Of a stretch of 64,000 nucleotides of DNA, positions 16,717-26,862 are shown piece by piece; position 1 is the stretch's first letter; every line of letters begins with the position of its first letter. A program made the translations under genes and the position numbers. Location: NCBI RefSeq assembly GCF_009796285.1, contig NZ_CP047020.1, positions 4,278,001 to 4,342,000 of the forward strand, given 5' to 3'. Below the pieces are notes generated by a model that was given only the letters and a program-made list of their open reading frames with translations, ran no database searches and was not told the DNA's origin. The DNA is from Streptomyces broussonetiae. GTDB taxonomy: Bacteria; Actinomycetota; Actinomycetes; Streptomycetales; Streptomycetaceae.

Positions 16717-17688
16717 ATGACTACCGACACACCGGCCCGGCTGCTGCAGTTGCTCTCGCTCCTCCAGACCCCGCGCGAGTGGCCCGGCGGTGAGCTGGCC
16801 GATCGGCTCGGGGTGTCCCGCCGTACCGTGCGGCGGGACGTCGACCGGCTCAGGGAGCTGGGCTACCCGGTGCAGGCGACGAAGGGCGCGGACGGCGGCT
16901 ACCGGCTGGTCGCGGGAAAAGCGATGCCGCCGCTGGTGCTGGACGACGAGGAGGCGGTGGCGATCGCGGTCGGGCTGCGGGCCGGTGCCGGGCACGCGGT
17001 GGCGGGCGTGGACGAGGCGTCGGTACGGGCTCTGGCCAAGCTGGAGCAGGTGCTGCCGGCCCGGCTGCGTCACCGGGTGTCCACGTTGCAGGCCGCGACC
17101 ACGCCGCTGACCAGCGGGGACGGGGCAAGCATCGCGCCGGAGACGCTGACCGTCATGGCGTCGACGGTGGCGGGGCACGAGCGGCTGCGGTTCGCCTACC
17201 GGGACAGGGAAGGGGGTGAGTCGCGACGGTTGACCGAGCCGTACCGGCTGGTGTCGACGGGACGGCGGTGGTACCTCGTCGCCTACGACCTCGACCGCAC
17301 CGACTGGCGCACGTTCCGGGTGGACCGGGTCAGCGAGCCGTTCGCGACCGGAGTGCGGTTCGCGCCGCGGGAGTTGCCGACGGGGGACGCCGCCGAGTAT
17401 CTGCGGCAGTCCATCAACCGGCGGCAGGAGACCTACGAGTTCGCGGTGCGCTTCGCCGCACCGGCCGAGCAGGTCGCCGCGCGGGTGCCGGCATGGCTCG
17501 GGGCACCGGAGGACGACGGCGAGGGCGGTTGCGTACTCCGGGGCACCTCGGGCGACCCCGTGCAGTGGCTGGCGGTACGCCTGGTGATGGCGGGGTACGA
17601 GTTCACGGCCCTGGGACCTGACGAACTCGTGGCATGCGTACGGGAGTTGGGTGGACGGCTGAGCCGGGCCGGAGGTCTGGAGTCGTAG
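16717..17688 (+). CDS. HTH/WYL-domain transcriptional regulator
   Basis: A 323-residue YafY-type regulator: N-terminal winged helix (RLLQLLSLLQTPREW, LGVSRRTVRRDVDRLRELGYPV) and a WYL domain containing RRWYLVAYDLDRTDWRTFRV, with a C-terminal extension. WYL domains bind a nucleic-acid or small-molecule ligand. It diverges from the DHA2 exporter, so it probably regulates that gene. No clear ribosome-binding site precedes ATG 16717; the transcript may be near-leaderless. Confidence 0.87.
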   Translation: MTTDTPARLLQLLSLLQTPREWPGGELADRLGVSRRTVRRDVDRLRELGYPVQATKGADGGYRLVAGKAMPPLVLDDEEAVAIAVGLRAGAGHAVAGVDEASVRALAKLEQVLPARLRHRVSTLQAATTPLTSGDGASIAPETLTVMASTVAGHERLRFAYRDREGGESRRLTEPYRLVSTGRRWYLVAYDLDRTDWRTFRVDRVSEPFATGVRFAPRELPTGDAAEYLRQSINRRQETYEFAVRFAAPAEQVAARVPAWLGAPEDDGEGGCVLRGTSGDPVQWLAVRLVMAGYEFTALGPDELVACVRELGGRLSRAGGLES

Positions 17689-17699
17689 TAGGACCCGGC

Positions 17700-17812
17700 G
17701 TCGTAGCCGGACCCGGCGTCGGCGTCGGCGTCGGCACCATGGTCGGAGCCCGGGTCATGGTCGGAGCCCGAGTCACTGTCGGAGCCGGAGTCGGAGCCGG
17801 CTTTCGCTGGGC
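17700..17812. repeat. Degenerate GTCGGAGCC-type tandem repeats
   Basis: The 127-bp gap between two convergent genes consists almost wholly of short repeats of the type GTCGGAGCCCG and GGCGTCGGC. Several frames stay open through it, but it lies beyond both stop codons and is treated as non-coding. Confidence 0.6.
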
Positions 17813-17815
17813 GGT

Positions 17816-18493
17816 CTAGTCCTCGCCGCCCCAGTCGAAGCTTCGCAAGGCGTGGAGGTTGTGCAGTGCCAGGGATGCGGGGCCCTCCGGGCCGTTGGGT
17901 GGGGCGGAGGTGGCGGCCCAGGACTCCACGGCCACGCGGACGGCCGCGCCGGCGACGGCCGCGGTGAAGCGGAGAGCCGGGGTGATCGGACGGGGTCCGG
18001 TGGACGTCGAGCGGGTCACGAGGATCTCGCCCAGGACCGTCTCCGACGCCTGGCACACCTCGGCCCAGACCTTGCGCAGGGCGGGGCTGGTGTCGGCCAG
18101 GCGGATCAGGGTCCGGACCCATTCCCAGGACGCCGCCGAGACGCCGATGCCCGGGGTGAGGGTGTGGTGGACGGCGTGTTCCAGAGCTTCGGGGACCGCG
18201 AGGTGGGCCGGCGCCGTACGGACCGCTTCCGCCCAGCGCTGGGCGCCGGCGGCGTAGAGCGGGGCGACCGCTTCCTCCTTGGTGGCGAAGTAGCGGTAGA
18301 AGGTGCGGGGTGCGATGCCCGCGGCCTGGGCGATGTCCTCGGCGCGGGTCGCCCGCAGGCCCTGGCGAACGAACAGGGCGCTCGCCGCCCGGGCGATCTC
18401 CATCCGGGTCTCGGCCTTCCGGCGTTCGGTCAGCGTGACCGGCGCCGAGGCGGAAAACGGCTGGTGGGCGGCGCTGGGGGTGGTGCTCATCAC
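17816..18493 (-). CDS. TetR family transcriptional regulator
   Basis: A 225-residue protein with a TetR helix-turn-helix at residues 25-75 (LFVRQGLRATRAEDIAQAAG, APRTFYRYFATKEEAV) and a helical ligand domain. Two adjacent ATG codons make the start uncertain by one residue. No efflux pump or enzyme directly adjoins it; the nearest is the methyltransferase upstream on the same strand. Confidence 0.85.
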   Translation of the reverse strand: MMSTTPSAAHQPFSASAPVTLTERRKAETRMEIARAASALFVRQGLRATRAEDIAQAAGIAPRTFYRYFATKEEAVAPLYAAGAQRWAEAVRTAPAHLAVPEALEHAVHHTLTPGIGVSAASWEWVRTLIRLADTSPALRKVWAEVCQASETVLGEILVTRSTSTGPRPITPALRFTAAVAGAAVRVAVESWAATSAPPNGPEGPASLALHNLHALRSFDWGGED

Positions 18494-18651
18494 GGCAGGC
18501 TATGCCCATGTGGCAGAATCTGCCATCCGGCGGTCCACCCCGGGGTTCAGGTACGGGGTGGGCCGCCGCTCCAGCACCCTCCCCCGACGATCGGGGACGT
18601 TCCGGCGGCGGCCACGCCACCCCTGCCACCGCCACCGCCACCGCTGTGTGC

Positions 18652-19428
18652 CTACGCCTCCGCCACCACCACGTGGAAGGTGACCGTCGCGAGGAACGGC
18701 CCCCGGCTGAGATGACCCAGCCAGGCTTCCGCCCCCGCCTCGGTGAAGTAACCGGCGGCGACGGCGCGGCGCGTGGTGCGTTCCAGGCCGAGGATGCGGT
18801 CGGCAGCCTGCACGTCACGGAAGACCGGGGTGACGGGGACGACCTCCGGGACGGTGAAGCCCGCGTCCGCCGCCAGCCGGGCGAGCTGCCGGCCGATGGC
18901 CGCATTGCGTACGACGCGTTCGGCCACGTGGCGGGTGTAGGCGCGGGTCAGTTCGCCGTCCGGGTGGTCGACTGCCAGGGTCTCCCAGTCGGGTTCGCCC
19001 ATGACGAGCCGGCCGCCCGGCCGCAGGACCCGGCGGATCTCGGCGAGCGCCGCCCGGGGATCGGAGACGTGCTGCAGGACCCGGTCGGTACGGGCCCGGT
19101 CGGCGAGGCGGTCGGGCAGCGCGAGGTCGTGGATGTCGCCGGACCGTACGTCCACCACGGACAGGTCGGCGGTGCGTGTGCGGGCGGCGTCCACCATGGC
19201 GGGGTCGTGGTCGACGCCGATGACGCAACCGTCCGGGGTGACAGCCTCCGCGAGGGCCCGCAGATCGGTGCCGGGACCACAGCCGAGGTCGAGCACGGTG
19301 TGCCCGGCCCGGAGGCCGAGTTCCGCCAGCATGCGGCCCTTGTACGACCGGCCGGGGTCGCTCGCGGCGAGGCGGTCGAGATAGGCGACGGCCTCGGGCC
19401 TGGCTGTCTCGAACGCGGATGACGACAT
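18652..19428 (-). CDS. Class I SAM-dependent methyltransferase
   Basis: A 258-residue Rossmann-type methyltransferase with motif I VLDLGCGPGTD (about residues 45-55), GVDHDPAMVD, and a later RVLRPGGRLVMGEPDW. Related to the UbiE/Methyltransf_11 group. The methyl acceptor is not readable. It diverges from a MerR regulator. Confidence 0.83.
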   Translation of the reverse strand: MSSSAFETARPEAVAYLDRLAASDPGRSYKGRMLAELGLRAGHTVLDLGCGPGTDLRALAEAVTPDGCVIGVDHDPAMVDAARTRTADLSVVDVRSGDIHDLALPDRLADRARTDRVLQHVSDPRAALAEIRRVLRPGGRLVMGEPDWETLAVDHPDGELTRAYTRHVAERVVRNAAIGRQLARLAADAGFTVPEVVPVTPVFRDVQAADRILGLERTTRRAVAAGYFTEAGAEAWLGHLSRGPFLATVTFHVVVAEA

Positions 19429-19537
19429 GCAGCCCAGTCAATCAGCCGGACCACCGGACACGGGGGGTCGCCCGACTGCTTCCGGCCACGGCACGCACAC
19501 TTGAGTCTCCCCCAGCGGGAGACCGGAAGGTGGGCCC

Positions 19538-20467
19538 ATGCACGACGGCACCCTGTACTCGATCGGTGAGCTGGCCCGGCGTACCGGGCTGTCGGTCAAG
19601 ACGATCCGCTTCTACTCCGACCGCGGTCTCGTCGTACCGGCGGACCGCACCGCGGCCGGCTATCGCCGCTACGGCCCGGACGCCATGGCCCGGCTGGCAC
19701 TCGTACGGGCGCTGCGCGAACTGGGCCTGGGTCTGGACGTGATCGGGCTGGTCCTGGACCGGCCGCCCGCGCTCGGCCGGATCGCCGCGGAGCAGGTGGC
19801 CGCGCTGGACGTGCAGATCAGCGCATTGCGCCTGCGCCGGGCGGTGCTGTCGGCCTTAGCCGGGCGCGCACCCACCCTCGAGGAGGCAGAACTCATGCAC
19901 CGGTTGGCGACCCTGTCCGAGACTGAACGGCGACGGCTGTTCGACGACTTCCTGGACACTGTCTTCGCGAACCCCACACCCAGCTCCGCCCCCGTCGGCA
20001 CCCACGCCACCGCCGCCGCGACCGCCGCAGCCCGTCGCTCCATGACCCCCGAGCCGCCGGCCGATCCCACCGGGGAACAGGTCGCGGCCTGGCTGGAGTT
20101 GGCCGAACTGGCCCTCGACGACGGGTTCCGGGCGGCCGTACGGCGGCTGGTCGGCGAGTACGGGCAGGGGGTCTCAAGTCCGCCGCGGCCGGATACCGTC
20201 GCCCTCGCCCGAGAGCTGGCCGGCCCCGTCGTCGCCGCCGGCACCAGGCCCGACGCGCCCCAGGCGGAGCCCGTCGTCGCTGCCCTGCTCGCCCGGTGCG
20301 GGCCGACCGCCTCGCTGCTCCGGCGTCTGGAGTCCGCGCGTGATCCGCGCCGGGACCGCTACTTCCAGCTGTTGGCCCTGGTCAACGGCTGGCCGGCCCC
20401 GGAACCCACGGCGCCCCTGATCGACTGGACGGTCACTGCGCTGCGCGCACACGCACAGGCCGCGTGA
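19538..20467 (+). CDS. MerR family transcriptional regulator
   Basis: A 309-residue protein. The N-terminal MerR domain (YSIGELARRTGLSVKTIRFY, then YRRYGPDAMARLALVRAL) is followed by a coiled region and a long alpha-helical domain of unknown ligand. It diverges from the methyltransferase gene and ends at a strong hairpin. Confidence 0.86.
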   Translation: MHDGTLYSIGELARRTGLSVKTIRFYSDRGLVVPADRTAAGYRRYGPDAMARLALVRALRELGLGLDVIGLVLDRPPALGRIAAEQVAALDVQISALRLRRAVLSALAGRAPTLEEAELMHRLATLSETERRRLFDDFLDTVFANPTPSSAPVGTHATAAATAAARRSMTPEPPADPTGEQVAAWLELAELALDDGFRAAVRRLVGEYGQGVSSPPRPDTVALARELAGPVVAAGTRPDAPQAEPVVAALLARCGPTASLLRRLESARDPRRDRYFQLLALVNGWPAPEPTAPLIDWTVTALRAHAQAA

Positions 20468-20520
20468 GCGTGAACAGGCATACCGCGGAGGGGCGTTGAC
20501 CCGAGCGCGTGCACAAGAGA

Positions 20521-20563
20521 GCCGGGCTCCGGCACCCAGGGGGGATGGGTGCCGGAGCCCGGC
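20521..20563 (+). terminator. Strong hairpin after the MerR gene
   Basis: A perfect 17-bp stem (GCCGGGCTCCGGCACCC and its complement) with a 9-base loop, 54 bp beyond the MerR stop. Confidence 0.75.
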
Positions 20564-20639
20564 TTGGGGAAGTCCCGGCGCCGGGGGGGATGGTGCGTCG
20601 GGACGTGGTTCGCGTGGGGACGGCCGGCGCGGTGCGATG

Positions 20640-20815
20640 CCCGCCGGGCGGTGCGTGGCTGTGGTCGGTCGCGGTGCGGTGTGTCGCAGTGCGGCCTGTC
20701 GCGGTGCGGCGGCCTGTTGCAGTGCGGCGATCTGTTGCGATGCGGTGTGTGTCAGTGCGGTGCGTCTCGGTGCGGTGTGTCTCGGTGCGGTCTGTCTCGG
20801 TGCGGTACGGGTCCG
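20640..20815. repeat. 15-nt tandem repeat array
   Basis: About ten degenerate copies of a 15-base unit of the form TGTCTCGGTGCGGTG. All frames stay open through it (for example RTETH repeats on the minus strand), which explains several spurious long frames here. The 617-bp gap 20468-21084 between the MerR gene and hrdD contains only this array and the terminator. Confidence 0.7.
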
Positions 20816-21084
20816 CCGTGGCGTTGCGGCGCTGTGGCACCGTGGCGCTGTGGCTTGGTGGCGCGATCGGGGAGTGCGGTCGCGGTTCCCGGGGCCCGGC
20901 ACTGGGCCCGCAAGGGTTGTTCCCGCGGGCCCGGGCGTTGAAGCGACAGGACCACGCCATGTTTGCGCCGTCTTTCGCCACCGGCGTGCGCGGTCCCGGG
21001 CATCGCACGCCCACAACCACGCACACCCCGCACGCCGCTCACCCCCACCACAGCAGACGCCCCCATGCCGCCGGCCGATACCGA

Positions 21085-22083
<999 letters not shown>

Positions 22084-22242
22084 GCGTGCTCCCTTGCGTT
22101 GGGGTCCCCCGCTCGAGCGGAGTCGAGAACGGGGGAGGGCTGGCGGGTGGTCCTTGAACGCTCGGCTCCGGGGACCGTCTCCGGGACTCACTCCTTCCGA
22201 GTCCTCCTGCGACTCTCTCCGGTGCCCTGCATCCGTGGGAAA

Positions 22243-22270
22243 CAACGACTGGAATCCGGACAGAATTCCC
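22243..22270 (-). promoter_or_regulatory. SigR-type promoter of hrdD
   Basis: On the minus strand GGGAAT (22270-22265), an 18-base spacer, then GTTG (22246-22243), an exact match to the SigR consensus GGGAAT-N18-GTT. In S. coelicolor an hrdD promoter is known to be SigR-dependent, which supports both calls. Confidence 0.75.
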
Positions 22271-22610
22271 AACCCGCCCCTCAATTTTTCTGATCATGCA
22301 GTACCCTGTTCCGCCGCACGGGGACAGGATGCCGCCGGAACACACAGAGACGCAGGTCAGGCCGGGGGTCGAGGATGTTCTCGGCGCCCTCGTGACGATC
22401 CGACACCGGTGCGTTCATGAGACGGCTGTCACGCTTAACACCGCGATCTTCACTCCGGACGAGCCGGGAGAGTGCCGCCCTTGGCCGCCCTCCCGACACG
22501 GAAGACGGCCCGCACCCCCCAATGGTTGCCACGGACGCGGAATCACATCAAATCCAGAGCTACGCCATATCCGACCCTTACCGGGCGAAGCCCGCACACA
22601 AGCCCACGCC

Positions 22611-22667
22611 CAACAGGTACGACCGGGCCCAACGGGTACGACCGGGCCCAACAGGTACGACCAGGCC
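22611..22667. repeat. Three tandem copies of a 19-bp repeat
   Basis: CAACAGGTACGACCGGGCC at 22611-22629, then two near-identical copies at 22630-22648 and 22649-22667, directly beyond the dioxygenase stop. The gap 22284-22671 shows no gene apart from these repeats and the hrdD upstream region. Confidence 0.7.
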
Positions 22668-22671
22668 CGAC

Positions 22672-23463
22672 TCAGCCGAACTGCACCGACCGCTTCGCCA
22701 TGCCCATCCAGAAACCGTCGATCACGGACTTCTGCGCATCCAGTTCGCCACCCGCCTCGGCCGCGCCCATGGTGACGAAGAGCGGGGCGAAGTGTTCGGT
22801 GCGCGGGTGGGCGTAACGGCCGGCCGGGGCCTTGTCCAGGAAGTCCAGCAGGGCGTCCCAGTCGCGGGCCTCCAGGGCGCGCCGCCCCCAGTCGTCGAAC
22901 TCGGAGGACCAGCCGGGCACGCCGCTGCCGGTGTGGCGCAGGGCCGCGAGGTTGTGGGTGAAGAAGCCGGAGCCGACGATCAGCACGCCCTCGTCGCGCA
23001 GCGGGGCGAGCTTGCGGCCGATGTCCATGAGGCGGACCGGGTCGAGGGTGGGCAGGGACACCTGCAGCACGGGGATGTCGGCGTCCGGGTACATCTCGAC
23101 GAGCGGGACGTAGGCGCCGTGATCGAGGCCGCGGTCGGGGATGTCCTGGACAGGGATGCCGGGGGCGCGCAGCAGCTTGCGCACGGACGCGGCCAGCTCG
23201 GGGGCGCCGGGGGCGGCGTACCGGACACGGTAGTAGTGCTCGGGGAAGCCCCAGAAGTCGTAGACGAGCGGGACGGTGCGCACCGCACCGAGGGCGAGCG
23301 GGGCCTCCTCCCAGTGGGCGGAGACCATGAGGATCGCCCGGGGTCGGGGCAGTTCCGCGGACCAGGCGGCGAGCTGGCCGGGCCAGACGGGATCGTCGGC
23401 GAGCGGCGGGGCGCCATGACTGAGGTACAGGGCGGGCATGCGCTCCTGGGCGGTGGCGGACAT
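22672..23463 (-). CDS. DODA-type extradiol aromatic ring-opening dioxygenase
   Basis: A 263-residue class III extradiol dioxygenase of the YgiD/DODA family: metal-binding His in LYLSHGAPPLADD, then GLDHGAYVPLVEMYP and FFTHNLAAL. Family members open catechols such as DOPA with Fe2+ or Zn2+; the substrate is not known. ATG 23463 begins the conserved sequence; a longer frame upstream would run into the shared control region. Diverges from a MarR regulator. Confidence 0.86.
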   Translation of the reverse strand: MSATAQERMPALYLSHGAPPLADDPVWPGQLAAWSAELPRPRAILMVSAHWEEAPLALGAVRTVPLVYDFWGFPEHYYRVRYAAPGAPELAASVRKLLRAPGIPVQDIPDRGLDHGAYVPLVEMYPDADIPVLQVSLPTLDPVRLMDIGRKLAPLRDEGVLIVGSGFFTHNLAALRHTGSGVPGWSSEFDDWGRRALEARDWDALLDFLDKAPAGRYAHPRTEHFAPLFVTMGAAEAGGELDAQKSVIDGFWMGMAKRSVQFG

Positions 23464-23505
23464 CGCGGCGGCTCCAAAGGTGCGAGAGGTTGCTTTAACT
23501 CTCAA

Positions 23506-23519
23506 GCTCTTCGCAGAGC
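23506..23519. promoter_or_regulatory. Candidate MarR operator
   Basis: GCTCT-TCGC-AGAGC, a 5-bp inverted repeat midway between the divergent dioxygenase and MarR genes; two TTCAAG copies follow within 35 bp. Confidence 0.35.
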
Positions 23520-23570
23520 ATACGACCGAGTTGTTCAAGTTTCAAGGAGATGCCTCGTACAGTGGGACAC

Positions 23571-24083
23571 ATGAACACGGCTCCCGGCCCCGCTGCCGCA
23601 CAGCACCGCTGGCTCACCGACGGGGAACAGCGCGTCTGGCGCGCGTACATGCACGCCACCACCCTGCTGGAGGACCACCTCGACCGGCAGTTGCAACGCG
23701 ACGCAGGTATGCCGCACATCTACTACGGCCTGCTCGTCGGCCTCGCCGAGGCGCCGCGCCGGCGGCTGCGGATGACCGAGCTGGCGATGAGGTCGAAGAT
23801 CACCCGTTCCCGGCTGTCGCACGCGATCGCCCGCCTCGAGAAGAACGGCTGGGTGCGCCGCGAGGACTGCCCCTCCGACAAGCGCGGCCAGTTCGCGGTA
23901 CTCACCGACGAGGGGCTCGAGGTGCTCGAGCGCACCGCGCCGGGCCATGTGGCCGCCGTACGGCAGGCGATGTTCGACCGGCTCTCCCCGGAACAGCAGA
24001 AGGCCCTCGGCGAGATCATGGAGATCGTCGCCGAGGGCCTCCAGCCCAACGAAGCGGGTGCGGACCTGCCCTGGCTCCGCTAA
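23571..24083 (+). CDS. MarR family transcriptional regulator
   Basis: A 170-residue winged-helix protein (LRMTELAMRSKITRSRLSHA as recognition region, REDCPSDKRGQFAVLTDEG as wing). ATG 23571 is used; ATG 23550 is in frame but its AAGGAG touches the start codon. The divergent arrangement suggests it controls the dioxygenase. The downstream MFS gene is convergent, 42 bp away. Confidence 0.85.
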   Translation: MNTAPGPAAAQHRWLTDGEQRVWRAYMHATTLLEDHLDRQLQRDAGMPHIYYGLLVGLAEAPRRRLRMTELAMRSKITRSRLSHAIARLEKNGWVRREDCPSDKRGQFAVLTDEGLEVLERTAPGHVAAVRQAMFDRLSPEQQKALGEIMEIVAEGLQPNEAGADLPWLR

Positions 24084-24125
24084 GGGGTCACCGAGAGGTC
24101 ACCATCAGTGGGTCACCGGTCGCCG

Positions 24126-25664
24126 TCAGTGGGCCACCACCGGCACCGGCACCTCGTCCTCGACACCCTCGCCGGAGGCCACCGGGGTGGAGCCCGGGCG
24201 GCCGGCGTTGACGAAGGTGAAGGCGATCAGCGAGGCCAGGGCCAGGATGCCGACGGCGAACCAGATCGCGGTGCTGTAGCCGTGCACCATGCCCTGGAGC
24301 TTGACCAGCTCCTGCTGCGGCCTGACGGCCGCAGTGGCGATGTGGCCCTTGATGTACGACGTGGTCGCCGAGGCGGCGATGGTGTTCAGCAGGGCGGTGC
24401 CGATCGCGCCGCCCACCTGCTGCGAGGTGTTGACCATCGCGGAGGCGACACCGGCGTCCCGGGGCTGGACGCCCTGGGTGGCCAGGGACATCGCCGGCAT
24501 GAACGCCGTACCCATGCCGAGGCCGAGCAGCACCATCGCGGGCAGCAGCTGGGTGCCGTACGAGGAGTCGATCTTCAGCTGGGTCAGGATCAGCATGCCG
24601 AGCGCGGCGACCAGGAAGCCGGGGCCCATCAGGAAGCGGGCCGGGATCCGGGTCATCAGGCGGGTGCCGATCTGGGTGGAGCCGGTGATCATGCCGGCCA
24701 CCATCGGCAGGAACGCGAAGCCGGTCTTGACCGGCGAGTAGCCCTTTACGACCTGCAGGTAGTAGGTCAGGAAGAGGAACAGGCCGAACATGCCGATGAT
24801 CGCGAGGCCGAGGGAGAGGTAGATACCGCCGCGGTTGCGGTCGGTCACCACGCGCAGCGGCAGCAGCGGGGTCTTGACCCGGGACTCGACGATCACGAAG
24901 GCGAGCAGCAGCACCGCGGACGCGACGAACATCGAGACGGTCACGGAGTCGCCCCAGCCGTCGGACTCGGCGCGGGTGAAGCCGTACACGAGCGCGATCA
25001 GGCCCAGGGAGGACAGGATCACACCGGGGATGTCGAGCGGGGCGCGGTTGCGGCCGCCCTCGGGCTCACGGATGACGAAGTAGGCGCCGGCCGCGGCGAC
25101 GATGGCGAACGGGATGTTCACGAAGAAGGTCCAGCGCCAGTTCAGGTACTGGGTGAGGAAGCCGCCGAGGATCAGGCCGACGGCGCCGCCGCCGCCGGCG
25201 ATCGCGCCGTAGATGCCGAACGCCTTGGCGCGCTCCTTGGCGTCGGTGAACATCACCGCGAGCAGGGAGAGCGCGGCCGGTGCGAGCAGGGCGCCGAAGA
25301 CGCCCTGGAGGGCACGGGCGCCGAACATCATCGGGCCGCTGGTGGCGGCGCCGCCGAGCGCGGAGGCGAGGGCGAAGCCGGCCAGGCCGGTGACGAAGGC
25401 GCGCTTGCGGCCCCACTTGTCGGCGATACGGCCGCCGAAGAGCAGCAGACCGCCGAAGGCGAGGGCGTAGGCCGTGACGACCCACTGCCGGTTGCCGTCG
25501 GATATGCCGAGGTCGGTCTGGGCGTGAGGCAGAGCGATGTTCACGATGGTGGCGTCGAGGACGACCATCAGCTGGGCGAGCGCGATGAAGACGAGCGCCT
25601 TCCAGCGGTTGGTGTCGCCACCCGGGGCGGCGGCGCGGGGAGCCTTGAGGGCTGATTCGGACAT
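24126..25664 (-). CDS. MFS drug-efflux transporter (DHA2/EmrB-QacA type)
   Basis: A 512-residue protein with about 14 hydrophobic helices and QLMVVLDATIVNIALPHAQ, GGRIADKWGRKRAFV and the antiporter motif C-like region. Proton-coupled exporter of unknown drug. ATG 25664 begins MSESALKAP; a start 12 bases upstream is possible. The TetR gene at 25909-26556 lies upstream on the same strand and is the likely regulator. Confidence 0.87.
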   Translation of the reverse strand: MSESALKAPRAAAPGGDTNRWKALVFIALAQLMVVLDATIVNIALPHAQTDLGISDGNRQWVVTAYALAFGGLLLFGGRIADKWGRKRAFVTGLAGFALASALGGAATSGPMMFGARALQGVFGALLAPAALSLLAVMFTDAKERAKAFGIYGAIAGGGGAVGLILGGFLTQYLNWRWTFFVNIPFAIVAAAGAYFVIREPEGGRNRAPLDIPGVILSSLGLIALVYGFTRAESDGWGDSVTVSMFVASAVLLLAFVIVESRVKTPLLPLRVVTDRNRGGIYLSLGLAIIGMFGLFLFLTYYLQVVKGYSPVKTGFAFLPMVAGMITGSTQIGTRLMTRIPARFLMGPGFLVAALGMLILTQLKIDSSYGTQLLPAMVLLGLGMGTAFMPAMSLATQGVQPRDAGVASAMVNTSQQVGGAIGTALLNTIAASATTSYIKGHIATAAVRPQQELVKLQGMVHGYSTAIWFAVGILALASLIAFTFVNAGRPGSTPVASGEGVEDEVPVPVVAH

Positions 25665-25868
25665 GGGGTTACCCACTTCGGGACTTTCGTGACGGAAGAA
25701 GTGACGGAAGCTTCGTTGGAAAAACCGAAGTACAGCGAAAAAACGGAAACCGAACGGTGCAGGTGGACGGACGGTGCGAGAGGTGGACTCGGGTCGTAAG
25801 CCGAACTAATCGGTCAGGGCCTGCGCAGTCCGCCGAACGAACGGAGCCTGCACGGCGGATGGGCCGGA

Positions 25869-25927
25869 GCTTGCGTAGCGGATCGTCAGGGCTTGCGCAG
25901 CGGATCGGTCAGGGCTTGCGCAGCTCC
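25869..25927. repeat. 23-bp tandem repeat overlapping the 3' end of a TetR gene
   Basis: Two and a half copies of GCTTGCGCAGCGGATCGGTCAGG, the last of which includes the TetR stop codon (25909-25911). It appears that the end of the gene has been duplicated downstream. The rest of 25665-25868 shows no gene. Confidence 0.6.
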
Positions 25928-26556
25928 TTGAAGGTCACGGCCTCGCCCGGCAGGGCGGAACGGGCGGGCGCCCGCAGGCCGTCGAGGAACAGCTGAAGAA
26001 GACGGTGGACGAACCGGTCGCTGTGCAGGCAGTCCGAGCCGGCCGGGGGCCGACTCAGCTGCGCCACAGCGATCATCACATCGCCGACACCTACGTCCGG
26101 CCGGAGCTGCCCGGCCGCCGCGGCCCGGCCCATGACCTCCTCCACGAGCCGTTCCAGGCGCTCGCGGGAGGCTTCCAGGTCGGGGTGGTTCTGGTCGAAC
26201 GCACTGGAGATCATCGGGCACAGCGCGCTGATCCGCTCGTCGGCGGACGCGTGCACGAAGCGCTCCAGTGCGGCGAATGCGTCCCCGGTCTCGGCGAGGG
26301 CCACCTCGGCCGCCTCGGCCGTACGGTCCATGACGGAGCAGACGACCTCGCGGACGAGGGCCTCACGGTCGGGGAAGTTGCGGTACACCGTGGCGTTGCC
26401 GACGCCGGCCCGGCGGGCGATGTCGTCAAGCGGCACGTGCGGGCCGTGCTCGACGAACATCTCCCGGGCGGCAGTGACGATCCGCTCCCGGTTGCGCACG
26501 GCGTCGGCCCGGGGCCGGGGCACCTTGCGCGGTGGGGAAGCGGTCGCGGTCGACAC
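25909..26556 (-). CDS. TetR family transcriptional regulator
   Basis: A 215-residue protein with the TetR DNA-binding domain at residues 20-65 (ARRAGVGNATVYRNFPDREA) and a ligand domain of the AcrR type. GTG 26556 is preceded by GAGGAG. It is upstream of, and co-directional with, the DHA2 exporter and probably represses it. Confidence 0.86.
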   Translation of the reverse strand: MSTATASPPRKVPRPRADAVRNRERIVTAAREMFVEHGPHVPLDDIARRAGVGNATVYRNFPDREALVREVVCSVMDRTAEAAEVALAETGDAFAALERFVHASADERISALCPMISSAFDQNHPDLEASRERLERLVEEVMGRAAAAGQLRPDVGVGDVMIAVAQLSRPPAGSDCLHSDRFVHRLLQLFLDGLRAPARSALPGEAVTFKELRKP

Positions 26557-26862
26557 GGCGTACTCCTCGAACTCGAAGCGATGGGCGCCCCCGGGGAGGG
26601 GCGAAGTCGCGATCCGGGGAAGCTGTCCCCGTTTCGCTCGGACACAGGGCTAAACGGGGAACGGGTCCCCGGTTATTTCCCGCCCGCGAAAAGATTCACT
26701 GTGACCTGAACCACATTCATCTTGGGCCGGGATTCACCCGCGTGCGGTCCGGCTTTCCCACGATCGGTCTCCTTCAGCGCGCGTCCCTTGCCCTGCCGAC
26801 ACAGGGTGATCGCAAGGGTGCAGCCGGAGACCGGCGGCTGCCGTGGCGCGAAAGGTCCCTGC

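Noticed and set aside
17433..18905. 490-codon minus-strand frame covering the TetR gene and flanks
   Set aside because: The TetR protein is in another frame with a clear helix-turn-helix; this one contains only low-complexity Gly/Ser/Asp repeats and Arg/Pro runs.
20433..21066. Minus- and plus-strand frames with RTETH or SRCGV repeats
   Set aside because: They reflect the 15-bp minisatellite, not a protein; no ribosome-binding site or unique sequence.
24108..25655. Long plus-strand frame rich in Gly, Asp, His and Gln
   Set aside because: It is the antisense of the DHA2 exporter; composition is typical of a high-GC shadow frame.
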